This document shows positions 45,840-54,061 of a stretch of DNA of 54,061 bases, piece after piece. Made by a program: the position numbers and the translations under genes. The DNA is taken from contig JAODBH010000265.1 of the NCBI GenBank assembly GCA_025463865.1, positions 1 to 54,061 on the forward strand, given 5' to 3'. This DNA is from Actinomycetes bacterium. GTDB taxonomy: Bacteria > Actinomycetota > Acidimicrobiia > IMCC26256 > Chersky-534. Within the stretch, counting starts at the first letter, position 1. Every line of letters starts with the position of its first letter. Under the pieces are notes generated by a model. It was not told where the DNA came from, did no database searches, and saw only the letters and a list, made by a program, of their open reading frames with translations.

Positions 45840-46238
45840 TCAGAGCTTGCAGGTGGCGAAGTACTTGCTCACCGCGGCGCTGTCCTTGCCGATCGTGGCC
45901 GTGAGGGACTCCATCTTCGCGATCGACGTTGCGCTGGTGAAGTCGATGCTCTTGAGGCTGGCGTAGGTCTTGGCCAGCCGGTTCAGCGGGGCCTTGAGCT
46001 TCGGCGGAGCCTTCTTGGCCATCGCCTTGAAGGCGTTCGACGCGTTGCCGAAGATCTTGCTGAGGTCCTTGGGGTTCTTGGCCGCGCTGGCGTCGATGCC
46101 GGACAGACCGCTGAACCGCTTCGCGAGGGTCCCGCAGGTGCTGCTCGACTTCGTGGTGGTGGCGCCGGCGGCGCCGGCGCTCAGCCCGAGACCGGTGAGG
46201 GCGACGACGGCGACGAGGAGGATCGAGATCCGCCGCAC
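45840..46238 (-). CDS. Small secreted protein of unknown function
   Basis: Signal peptide MRRISILLVAVVALTGLGLSAGAAGA; helical Lys/Ala-rich mature part with two Cys. Confidence 0.7.
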   Translation of the reverse strand: MRRISILLVAVVALTGLGLSAGAAGATTTKSSSTCGTLAKRFSGLSGIDASAAKNPKDLSKIFGNASNAFKAMAKKAPPKLKAPLNRLAKTYASLKSIDFTSATSIAKMESLTATIGKDSAAVSKYFATCKL

Positions 46239-46460
46239 GTCAAGCGCCGATCTCGGTCACGGCACCGGAGGGGACCGGGTGGCTCACGGCAGGACGGTTC
46301 ATGAGGGCTCCTCGAAGGTCGGCGGGCGTCGGAACGGCCCGGCCTGGGAATCAGCTGTGTACCCCGACATTCTCGGCCGATGACCGACCCACCTACACGG
46401 AAACTCTCGCGATCACACGCGCATGTCCCGCACCGCCCGCATGCGGCGACATCGAGGGCG

Positions 46461-48044
46461 TCAGAGCTCGATCGCCTTGGCCAGCAGGATGCCTGGCTGC
46501 GCCTGCAGGGCCACGATCGTCGCGGGTCCGACCCGGCTGTCGATCGCGAGGATCATCAGTGCGTGGTCGCCCGTCGGGCCCCGGCCGACGTCCATGTCGG
46601 AGATGTTGACCCCCGCTTCGCCGAGGATCGTACCGACGGTGCCGATCATCCCGGGACGGTCGTCGTTATGGACCACGAGCATGTGCCGCGAGGGCGGCAG
46701 GTCGACGAGGTGCTCGTCGATGCCGACGATGCGCGGGACCTGCTGGTGCCCACCGAGGGTGCCGGCCACGTGGACGGGCCGATCGCCGACGGTGCCCCGC
46801 AGCGTGATCAGGTTGACGAAGTCCTGTGCGCTCGACGAGTTGCTCTCGCGCACGGCGAGGCCACGCGACTCCGCGAGCCGCGGCGCGTTCACGAAGGTGA
46901 CGGGCTCGTCGACCACCGGCCCCAAGACCCCCTTCAGCACGCCGAGCGTGAGCAGCCGGCAGTCGTAGTCCGCGATCTGCCCTTCGTAGAAGACCTCGAG
47001 CGCGAGCAGCTCGCCGTCGGCGAGCGCGGCGAAGAGTCCGCCGAGGCGCTCCGCGAGGGGCAGGTAGGGCTGGATGGTTGCGTTCGCCTCCTTCGCCGCG
47101 AGGTTCACGGCGAAGGGCACGAACTCGTCGTTGAGACCGAGGATCACCTGCTCGGCGATGGTGACGCCGGCCTTGTCCTGCGCTTCGGCGGTCGACGCTC
47201 CGAGGTGTGGCGTGACGACGACCGTCGGCAGCTCGAACAGCGGCGACTCCGTGGTCGGCTCGGCCACGAAGACGTCGAGCGCGGCACCGGCCAGGCGCCC
47301 GTCGCGCACCGCGTCGGCCAACGCGGCTTCGTCGACGATTCCGCCGCGCGCGGTGTTGACCAGGCGCATCCCGGGCTTCGCGTGCTTCAAGGCCGCCGCG
47401 TCGATGATCCCGATCGTCTCGGGCGTCTTCGGCAGGTGGATCGTGAGGAAGTCGGACTCCTCGAGCATCTCCTCGAGGGTGGATGCGAGGCGCACGCCGA
47501 GTTGGCGGGCGCGCTCCGGACCGACGTAGGGGTCGAAGGCCACGAGCTGCATGCCGAAGGCGAGGGCGCGCTGCGCGACCAGGACTCCGACCCGGCCGAG
47601 GCCGAGGATGCCCAGCGTCTTGCCGTAGAGCTCCACGCCCTCCCACCGGGAGCGGTTCCACTGCCCCGCCTTGAGATCCGCATTGGCCTGCGGGATGTTG
47701 CGGGCCTGCGCGAGCAACAGGGCGATCGCGTGCTCGGCCGCGGAGAGGACGTTGCTCTGCGGCGCGTTCACGACCATGACGCCGCGCTTCGTCGCCTCCG
47801 CGACGTCGACGTTGTCGAGCCCGATGCCGGCGCGGCCGACCACCACGAGGTCGGTGCCGGCGTCGAGGACGTCGGCGTCGACCTGGGTCGCGGACCGGAT
47901 GATCAGAGCCTTGGCGCCGCGCACGGCCTCACACAGCTGCTCCGGCGACAGCCCGAGCTGCTCGTCGACCGTGAATCCGGCCGCGCGCAGGGCGTCGAGG
48001 CCGCGGGGGGCGAGCTGCTCGGTGACGAGTACGCGGGCGGTCAT
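46461..48044 (-). CDS. serA: D-3-phosphoglycerate dehydrogenase
   Basis: VLVTEQLAPRGLDAL, LGILGLGRVGVLVAQRA, RLVNTARGGIVDEAALADAV, C-terminal ACT domain. Confidence 0.94.
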   Translation of the reverse strand: MTARVLVTEQLAPRGLDALRAAGFTVDEQLGLSPEQLCEAVRGAKALIIRSATQVDADVLDAGTDLVVVGRAGIGLDNVDVAEATKRGVMVVNAPQSNVLSAAEHAIALLLAQARNIPQANADLKAGQWNRSRWEGVELYGKTLGILGLGRVGVLVAQRALAFGMQLVAFDPYVGPERARQLGVRLASTLEEMLEESDFLTIHLPKTPETIGIIDAAALKHAKPGMRLVNTARGGIVDEAALADAVRDGRLAGAALDVFVAEPTTESPLFELPTVVVTPHLGASTAEAQDKAGVTIAEQVILGLNDEFVPFAVNLAAKEANATIQPYLPLAERLGGLFAALADGELLALEVFYEGQIADYDCRLLTLGVLKGVLGPVVDEPVTFVNAPRLAESRGLAVRESNSSSAQDFVNLITLRGTVGDRPVHVAGTLGGHQQVPRIVGIDEHLVDLPPSRHMLVVHNDDRPGMIGTVGTILGEAGVNISDMDVGRGPTGDHALMILAIDSRVGPATIVALQAQPGILLAKAIEL

Positions 48045-48094
48045 TGCGGGCTCCGGATCGGTGGTGAGACGGGCGGGCTTCGGCGTTGCGGAGG

Positions 48095-49303
48095 CTAGGC
48101 CAAGAGCTTGGCGACACGGCTCACGCCCTCGACGAGGTCGTCGTCACCGAGCGCGAACGAGAGCCGGGCGTAGCCGGGTGCGCCGAAGGCCTCGCCCGGC
48201 ACCATCGCGACCTTGGCCGCCTCGAGGAAGACCTCGCAGAGCTCGAGGGACGTGCGCGGGGTACGGCCGGCGATCTCCCGGCCGAGCACGCCTTCGAACG
48301 ACGGGAAGCAATAGAAGGCGCCTTGGGGCTCGAGGCACGTGACCCCGTCGATCGCCGAGAGCATCGAGTACATCGTGTCGCCCCGCCGCTCGAACGCGGC
48401 GCGCATCTCGGCGACGGCCACGAGGTCGCCCGACACCGCGGCGAGCGCGGCGCGTTGGGCGACGTTGGCGACGTTGGAGGTGCTGTGCGACTGCAGGTTG
48501 GTGGCCGCCTTGATGACGTCGTCGGGGGCGATCATCCACCCGACGCGCCAGCCGGTCATGGCGTAGGTCTTGGCTACGCCGTTGAGGATCACGCACTGGT
48601 CCACGAGGCCGGGCACCAGGGTCGGCATCGAGACCGCGCGGTGACCGCGGAAGGTGAGGTGCTCGTAGATCTCGTCGGTGAGCACCCAGATGCCGTGCTC
48701 GAGGGCCCACTCTCCGATCGCGGCGACCTCGTCGGGCGGGTACACCGCGCCGGTCGGGTTGCTCGGGGAGACGAAGAACATCGCCTTCGTCCTGTCGGTC
48801 CGCGCCGCCTCGAGCTGGTCGACGGTGACGCGGAAGCCGTCGGCTGCGGTGGTGGGGAGCACCACCGTGGTCGCCCCGCCCAGGGCGATCATCTCGGGAT
48901 AGCTGGTCCAATAGGGGGCCGGGAGCAGGACCTCGTCACCCGGGTCGAGCAGAACCTGGCAGGCGTTGTAGATCGCGTGCTTCCCGCCGTTCGTGACCAG
49001 GACCTGGCCCGGCGTGCACGAGAAGCCCGAGTCCCGGAGGGTCTTCGCGGCGATGGCCTCGCGCAGCTTGGGCAGGCCCGCCGCGGGTGAGTACTTGTGG
49101 GTGCTGGGATCGTGGGCTGCGGCCGCCGCGGCCTCGACGATGTGGGCCGGGGTCGGGAAGTCGGGCTCACCCGCCCCGAAGCCGATCACGGGCTCGCCTG
49201 CGGCCTGCAGGGCCTTCGCCTTGGCGTCGACGGCCAGGGTGGCGGACTCCTGGATGGCCCCGATCTTGGACGAGATGCGGCTGCGTTCGGAGATGCGGCT
49301 CAT
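48095..49303 (-). CDS. Pyridoxal phosphate-dependent aminotransferase (aspartate aminotransferase-like)
   Basis: [82 protein letters not shown] 49303. Confidence 0.92.
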   Translation of the reverse strand: MSRISERSRISSKIGAIQESATLAVDAKAKALQAAGEPVIGFGAGEPDFPTPAHIVEAAAAAAHDPSTHKYSPAAGLPKLREAIAAKTLRDSGFSCTPGQVLVTNGGKHAIYNACQVLLDPGDEVLLPAPYWTSYPEMIALGGATTVVLPTTAADGFRVTVDQLEAARTDRTKAMFFVSPSNPTGAVYPPDEVAAIGEWALEHGIWVLTDEIYEHLTFRGHRAVSMPTLVPGLVDQCVILNGVAKTYAMTGWRVGWMIAPDDVIKAATNLQSHSTSNVANVAQRAALAAVSGDLVAVAEMRAAFERRGDTMYSMLSAIDGVTCLEPQGAFYCFPSFEGVLGREIAGRTPRTSLELCEVFLEAAKVAMVPGEAFGAPGYARLSFALGDDDLVEGVSRVAKLLA

Positions 49304-49430
49304 GGCCCAATCCTCGCATGTGGCCGCCGGCCGGCTCGATCCATTAGCCGGCTGCCCGAGGGCCCTTCCCGGCCGGACGGACCCGGCGTCCGGCATTTCG
49401 GCGCCCTGCTCCCCTAACCTGATCCCCCAC

Positions 49431-50801
49431 ATGGTCCGGGGGTCCTCACGCGTTCACGCGTCTCACGCGCTTCGTGCGCTGATCGGTCTCGGCGCGCTGG
49501 CGTTGGCGACCCTGATCCCGATCGGTGCCCTGGCCGGCCCCGCGGTCGCCGCGCCGACCCCGACCACCACCGCCGAGCCCGTACCTGCGTCCTACATCCT
49601 CGTCGACGCCGACTCGGGCACCGTCCTGCTCGCGAAGTCGGAGCGTGACGTCCGCTACCCCGCGAGCACCATCAAGCTGCTGACCGCGCTGTCGGCCCTG
49701 CAACACGTCTCGATGAACGACACGCTGCCGATCAGCGACCTCACGTCGTCCCGGCCTGCGATGAAGATCGGGATGCACACCGGCGAGCAGTGGAAAGCCT
49801 CCGACGTCTTCGAGTCGCTGATGCTGGTGTCGGCCAACGACGCCGCCTACGCCCTCGCGGAGAAGGCAGGGGGGACCGTCACCAACTTCGCGGTCGAGAC
49901 CAACGCATACGCCAAGGCGCTCGGGATGCGCGACACGACGTTCAAGGATCCGGCCGGGCTCGACGACTCCAGCGCCACGCTCGGCGGCAGCACGACCAGT
50001 GCGTACGACCTCGCGATCGCGGCGCGCAACGTGCTTGCGGTACCTGCGCTCGCCGAGATGGCCAAGCAGCAGACGTTCAAGTTCACCGGTCCCGACGGCG
50101 TGCACCACACGCTCACGTCGCACGACACGTTCCTCAAGCAGTACAACGGCGCGAACGGTCTGAAGACCGGCTTCACGAGCAAGGCGGGCCGCGGCTTCGT
50201 GGCCTCGGCCACCCGCAACGGGCGGACGATGATCGCGGTGGTCCTCGGTGTCTACGACTACAACTCCTGGGCGGCGAGGCTGCTCGATCAGGGCTTCGCG
50301 ACACCTACGGGCGCGGCCGGGATCAACGAGAAGTTGCCGCCCGTCGTCGCGAGCACGCTCGATGCGCGCAACGCGCTCCTGACGAGCCTTCCGCGCGCGC
50401 TGGGCGGCCCGAAGCTCCAGACCGCCGCGGCCACCGCCGGTTCCGCAACGACCGCGCCGACATCGACCACGGCCGCGAGCTCCACCACGGCGGCCGGCAC
50501 CACCACCGCGGGCTCGGGAACCGCGCCCAGGACGACCGCGTCCTCCGGGAGCTCGGGTGGAGGCCTGCCGCTCGGGACGATCGCCATCGTCCTGCTGGTC
50601 CTGCTCACGATCGCGTTCTTCGCCCGCCGCGCGCAGGTCAAGCGCAGGCGGAAGGTGCGCCTCGCCCGTCAGCGGGCACTGGCGGTCGCTCGCCGTCGCA
50701 ACATGATCGACATCGTGGAGCCGCCGACCGCCGAGACCTCACACGTCGCGGTGATCCGCCCGGCCGCGGGCCGCAAACGCGACCGCAGCCGTCCCCGCTA
50801 G
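49431..50801 (+). CDS. D-alanyl-D-alanine carboxypeptidase (peptidase S11)
   Basis: Signal peptide; [16 protein letters not shown] (SxxK), [15 protein letters not shown] (SxN-type), [10 protein letters not shown] (KTG); Thr/Ser linker, C-terminal TM and basic tail. Confidence 0.92.
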   Translation: MVRGSSRVHASHALRALIGLGALALATLIPIGALAGPAVAAPTPTTTAEPVPASYILVDADSGTVLLAKSERDVRYPASTIKLLTALSALQHVSMNDTLPISDLTSSRPAMKIGMHTGEQWKASDVFESLMLVSANDAAYALAEKAGGTVTNFAVETNAYAKALGMRDTTFKDPAGLDDSSATLGGSTTSAYDLAIAARNVLAVPALAEMAKQQTFKFTGPDGVHHTLTSHDTFLKQYNGANGLKTGFTSKAGRGFVASATRNGRTMIAVVLGVYDYNSWAARLLDQGFATPTGAAGINEKLPPVVASTLDARNALLTSLPRALGGPKLQTAAATAGSATTAPTSTTAASSTTAAGTTTAGSGTAPRTTASSGSSGGGLPLGTIAIVLLVLLTIAFFARRAQVKRRRKVRLARQRALAVARRRNMIDIVEPPTAETSHVAVIRPAAGRKRDRSRPR

Positions 50802-50887
50802 TCGCGTCGCGTCAGCGCACGTCGCCGAGCGAGCTGTGCGAGCTGTGCAAGGCCGCGTCGCCGCTCCCAGCCGGCCGGCTCCGCTCC

Positions 50888-50973
50888 GTCAGCTGGCCGG
50901 CTCCGCGGCGTCAGCTGGACCAGCTCCTCTGTCAGCTGGCCAGCTCCTCCGTCAGCTGGCCAGCTCCGCGGCG
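50888..50973. repeat. Tandem 20-22 bp repeat gtcagctggccagctccnc, four copies
   Basis: Copies begin at 50888, 50910, 50931, 50951; each contains an agctggccagct-like palindrome; direct read. Confidence 0.85.
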
Positions 50974-52121
50974 GGGTCCCAGCTGCGGAGGTCGGCGAGG
51001 CGGGGGTCGTTGGAGAAGACCTCGACGATGGGCTGCTCGATCGCGAGCCGGCGCTGCAGGAACCGGATGGTGTTCTCCTGGTCCCAGAGCATCAGCGTCA
51101 CCGCCACGCCGAGGCTGCCCGCGCGTGCGGTGCGGCCGGAGCGGTGGAGATAGGCCTTCTCGTCTTCCGGCGGGTCGAAGTGGATCACGACGTCGATCTC
51201 GTCGACGTGGATCCCGCGGGCGGCGACGTCGGTGGCGACGAGCACCGGCAGCGAGCCGTCGGCGAAGTCGGCCAGGGCCCGCTCACGAGCGCCCTGGCGC
51301 AGGTCGCCGTGGATCGCGCCGGCCTTCACGCCTTCGCGTTGGAGCTGGCTGACCAGGCGGTCGGCACCGCGCTTCGTGCGGACGAACACGAGCGTGCGGC
51401 CCTTGCCCTCGGCGATGGCCGCGGTGACCTTCACTTTGTCGAGCTGGTGCACGTGCAGGAACCGGTGGGCCATCTCGTGGACGGTCTCTTCGGTCGACTC
51501 GACCTCGTGGTACACGGGGTCGTGCATGTAGCGGTTGACGAGCCGGTTCACCGCGCCGTCGAGCGTGGCCGAGAACAGCAGCGTCTGGTGCTCGGACTCG
51601 ATGCGGTAGAGGATCTTCTGGACCTGGGGCATGAACCCCATGTCGGCCATGCGGTCGGCCTCGTCGAGCACGAGGACCTCGACGTCGGCGAAGGAGATCT
51701 CGCCCCGCTCCATGAGGTCGATCAGGCGGCCGGGCGTACCGATCACGACGTCGGTGCCCTTGGCCAGCGCGGTGATCTGCGGGTCCATCGACACGCCGCC
51801 GTAGAAGGCCCGGACCCGGCGACGCTTGGCCTTGCCGAGCGGCTTCAGGACCTCCTTCACCTGGTTGGCCAGCTCACGGGTCGGTACGAGGATCAGGCCG
51901 CGGGGGCGCTTGGGCGCCGCCTTGCCGACCCGGTCGAGGAGGGGGAGCCCGAAGGCGAGGGTCTTGCCGGAACCGGTCTTGGCCTTGCCGCAGATGTCCT
52001 TGCCGGCGAGGCCGTCGGCGATCGACAGGGTCTGGATCGCGAAGGGCTCGATGATCCCCTGCTCTTTGAGCGCGAGGGTCAGTTCGGGGGAGACGCCGAG
52101 CGCCTCGAAGGTCGGATTCAC
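50952..52121 (-). CDS. DEAD/DEAH-box RNA helicase
   Basis: KAKTGSGKTLAFGLPLL, VLVLDEADRMADMGF, LLFSATLD, VATDVAARGIHVDEIDVVIHFDPPEDEKAYLHRSGRTARAG. Confidence 0.94.
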   Translation of the reverse strand: MNPTFEALGVSPELTLALKEQGIIEPFAIQTLSIADGLAGKDICGKAKTGSGKTLAFGLPLLDRVGKAAPKRPRGLILVPTRELANQVKEVLKPLGKAKRRRVRAFYGGVSMDPQITALAKGTDVVIGTPGRLIDLMERGEISFADVEVLVLDEADRMADMGFMPQVQKILYRIESEHQTLLFSATLDGAVNRLVNRYMHDPVYHEVESTEETVHEMAHRFLHVHQLDKVKVTAAIAEGKGRTLVFVRTKRGADRLVSQLQREGVKAGAIHGDLRQGARERALADFADGSLPVLVATDVAARGIHVDEIDVVIHFDPPEDEKAYLHRSGRTARAGSLGVAVTLMLWDQENTIRFLQRRLAIEQPIVEVFSNDPRLADLRSWDPAAELAS

Positions 52122-52344
52122 AGAAGTGGTGCTCGCTTTCGGTGGACGGAGGTATCGCGGGGTGCGATTGGGTCAAGCCTCGAGAGGCACGACCACCAAC
52201 GTCGGCGATGCGTGGCAACGGATCCGTGAGGTTGACCCGCGAGCCCCGGAACGGGGGTGCTCGCGACCACGAAGGGTACTAGAGCCCGATACGCCCACTG
52301 ATCCACCCGATCGGTCCGGGTCCCGGGGGCGTACGCTCGGACCC

Positions 52345-52677
52345 ATGAGCGACCCGGAGATGCACGACAACACCATCCTCGACGTGCTGGGGGAGCTCGA
52401 GGCGAAGGGCTACCGCGGCCAGTTCGTTCCCCGGGCCGACGCCACCGTCGAGTGCGTCACCTGCGGGAACCGGTGCACGGCCGACGGCACGGTCTTCCGG
52501 GAGCTGCGCCGCCTCGAGGGCGCCTCCGACCCGGCCGACATGGTCGCCGTCGCCGGACTCCAGTGCTCCTTCTGCGGCACGCTCGGCACCGCGGTGCTCT
52601 CCTACGGTCCGGAGGCCTCCGCCGAGGACGCCGCGGTCCTCGCCGCGCTCGAGGACTGCCGCAACCGCGACGCCTGA
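52345..52677 (+). CDS. Small CxxC zinc-ribbon-like protein
   Basis: CVTCGNRC ... CSFCG; ATG 52345. Confidence 0.72.
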   Translation: MSDPEMHDNTILDVLGELEAKGYRGQFVPRADATVECVTCGNRCTADGTVFRELRRLEGASDPADMVAVAGLQCSFCGTLGTAVLSYGPEASAEDAAVLAALEDCRNRDA

Positions 52678-52710
52678 GCCCGCGCTACCAGGCCCGCGCG
52701 AGCGGCCGCG

Positions 52711-53514
52711 TTACCAGGGCATGGCGACGCCGCCGTTGGGGCGGAGGATCTGGCCGGTCATGAACGAGGCCGCGTCCGACACCAGGTACAGGATCGCGTC
52801 GGCGATGTCCTGGGCCTCCCCCACCCGGCCGAGCGGCGCCATCGACCCGAACCGCGCGCGGTAGCCCTCGAGCCGCTCCGGATCGACCGTGCCGTCGTCG
52901 GCGGTGAAGTGCTGCGCCGAGAAGTTGGTCTCGATGATGCCGGGCGCCAAGGCGTTGACCCGGATGCCGGAGGGTCCCGCCTCGATCGCGAGGGTCTTGG
53001 TGAGCATCGCGACCGCGGCCTTGGTCATCGCGTAGCAGGCGAGCGTCGGCGCGGGTGTGTCGATCGCGCCCGACGAGACGTTGACGATGTTGCCCGAACC
53101 CTGGGGCACCATCACCCTCATCGCGGCCTGGCATCCGTACATCACGCTCTTCAGGTTGATCGCCAGGATGCGCTCGAACTCGTCGTCGGTGACGTCCACG
53201 ACCATCTTGTTGTGGGGCACGCCCGCGACGTTGCCCATGATGTCGAGCCGGCCGTGCTCCGCGACCGCCCCTTCCACCAGCGCGTCGATCTCGGCCCGCT
53301 TGGTGACGTCGGTCCGCGCGACCGACGCGGTGCCCCCGTCGCCCCGGATCTCCTCCGCGGTCGCCTTGGCCGCGGCGTCGTCGATGTCGGCGCAGACCAC
53401 GGTGGCCCCGACCGCCGCGAGCGTGAGCGCGGTCGCCCGTCCGATGCCGCTGCCCGCGCCCGTGATCACGGCCACCTTGCCGCTCTGGTCGTATCGGCTC
53501 AGCACGTCGCGCAT
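52711..53514 (-). CDS. SDR family oxidoreductase
   Basis: VAVITGAGSGIGRATALTLAAVGATVVCADID, NVSSGAIDTPAPTLACYAMTKAAV, GGVAMPW C-terminus. Confidence 0.92.
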   Translation of the reverse strand: MRDVLSRYDQSGKVAVITGAGSGIGRATALTLAAVGATVVCADIDDAAAKATAEEIRGDGGTASVARTDVTKRAEIDALVEGAVAEHGRLDIMGNVAGVPHNKMVVDVTDDEFERILAINLKSVMYGCQAAMRVMVPQGSGNIVNVSSGAIDTPAPTLACYAMTKAAVAMLTKTLAIEAGPSGIRVNALAPGIIETNFSAQHFTADDGTVDPERLEGYRARFGSMAPLGRVGEAQDIADAILYLVSDAASFMTGQILRPNGGVAMPW

Positions 53515-53629
53515 GGGGCCTCCCGGCGGTACCTGACGGATCGTCAGACTACCGGCGGGAGGCGTCCCGCGGACGGGTGAGCGGGCTCCGGTTCACGGTC
53601 ACCCCCCGCCGGGGTGCTACAGAACACCG

Positions 53630-54061
53630 GTGCCGCATCTCACCCTCGCCTCCTTCAACATCTGTCACGGCGGCCGCTCGCCTCGCAGCGCCTTCGCCCC
53701 GTACGACGTGGTCACGGCCTGCCGCGCCCTTGATGCCGACGTGCTGGTCCTGCCGGAGACGACCCTCCAGCCCGACGGGAAGCGCACGATCGACGCGCTC
53801 GCCGACGACGGCTACGAGATCAGCGACATCTACTACGGGAGGACCACCGACGCCGACCACCCGAAGGCACGGCCCGACGGCGTCCTCCGCTTCGGGATCG
53901 CGGTGCTGAGCCGCTTCCCGGTTCTCGCCACGCGGGAGCTCCCCATGGGAACCGTGCCCACCGACCCGATCGGCAAGCGGAGCGCACTGCAGGTCACGGT
54001 CGAGGTCGACGGCCGGCCCCTGCACGTCATCGGGGTGCACACGTCGTCGCAGGTACCCATC
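53630..54061 (+). CDS. Endonuclease/exonuclease/phosphatase family protein (3' partial)
   Basis: GTG 53630: VPHLTLASFNICHGGRSPRSAFAPYDVVTACRALDADVLVLPETTLQPDGK...VIGVHTSSQVPI, open to the window end; absent from the ORF track. Confidence 0.78.
   Translation, partial: MPHLTLASFNICHGGRSPRSAFAPYDVVTACRALDADVLVLPETTLQPDGKRTIDALADDGYEISDIYYGRTTDADHPKARPDGVLRFGIAVLSRFPVLATRELPMGTVPTDPIGKRSALQVTVEVDGRPLHVIGVHTSSQVPI

Noticed and set aside
5-54061. CRISPR array or phage/transposon signatures
   Set aside because: No regularly spaced identical repeats with unique spacers, no transposase, integrase or phage structural genes seen; repeats found are short tandem arrays.

Overview
High-GC actinobacterial chromosomal window. 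The lineage is inferred from gene content, possibly Acidimicrobiia-like, and was not tested. Most of it is ordinary housekeeping sequence: CorA and a CtpE-like P-type ATPase, a Rieske oxygenase with ferredoxin, an LCP protein, rnhB, a GH38 alpha-mannosidase, plsC-gpsA, cofC/fbiD, HU, gltX with tRNA-Gln and tRNA-Glu, leuB-ilvE-cimA, ndgR/leuCD, serA, an aminotransferase, a DacA-type carboxypeptidase and a DEAD-box helicase. No CRISPR array, prophage or transposase was seen. The most interesting items are: (1) a single ORF joining a DHA2/EmrB-type MFS efflux transporter to a C-terminal TetR-like regulator; (2) a candidate transcription attenuator upstream of leuB-ilvE-cimA, with a nearly leaderless 12-aa leader ORF, two hairpins and a U-tract; (3) an SOS mutasome (imuA, imuB, dnaE2) with two palindromic LexA-type boxes sharing a 24-bp identical block, one of them also facing a 13E12/DUF222 HNH protein; (4) an HU protein and a separate KKTTARKPAKRRTV-repeat histone-H1-like protein as tandem genes, with a perfect palindrome on the hup -10 element; (5) an unusual VDG-repeat protein with a C-terminal 'sunset'-like domain; (6) two decayed genes (a methyltransferase and a phytanoyl-CoA dioxygenase-like N-terminus). 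All calls come from reading the sequence and recalled family knowledge; no searches were run.
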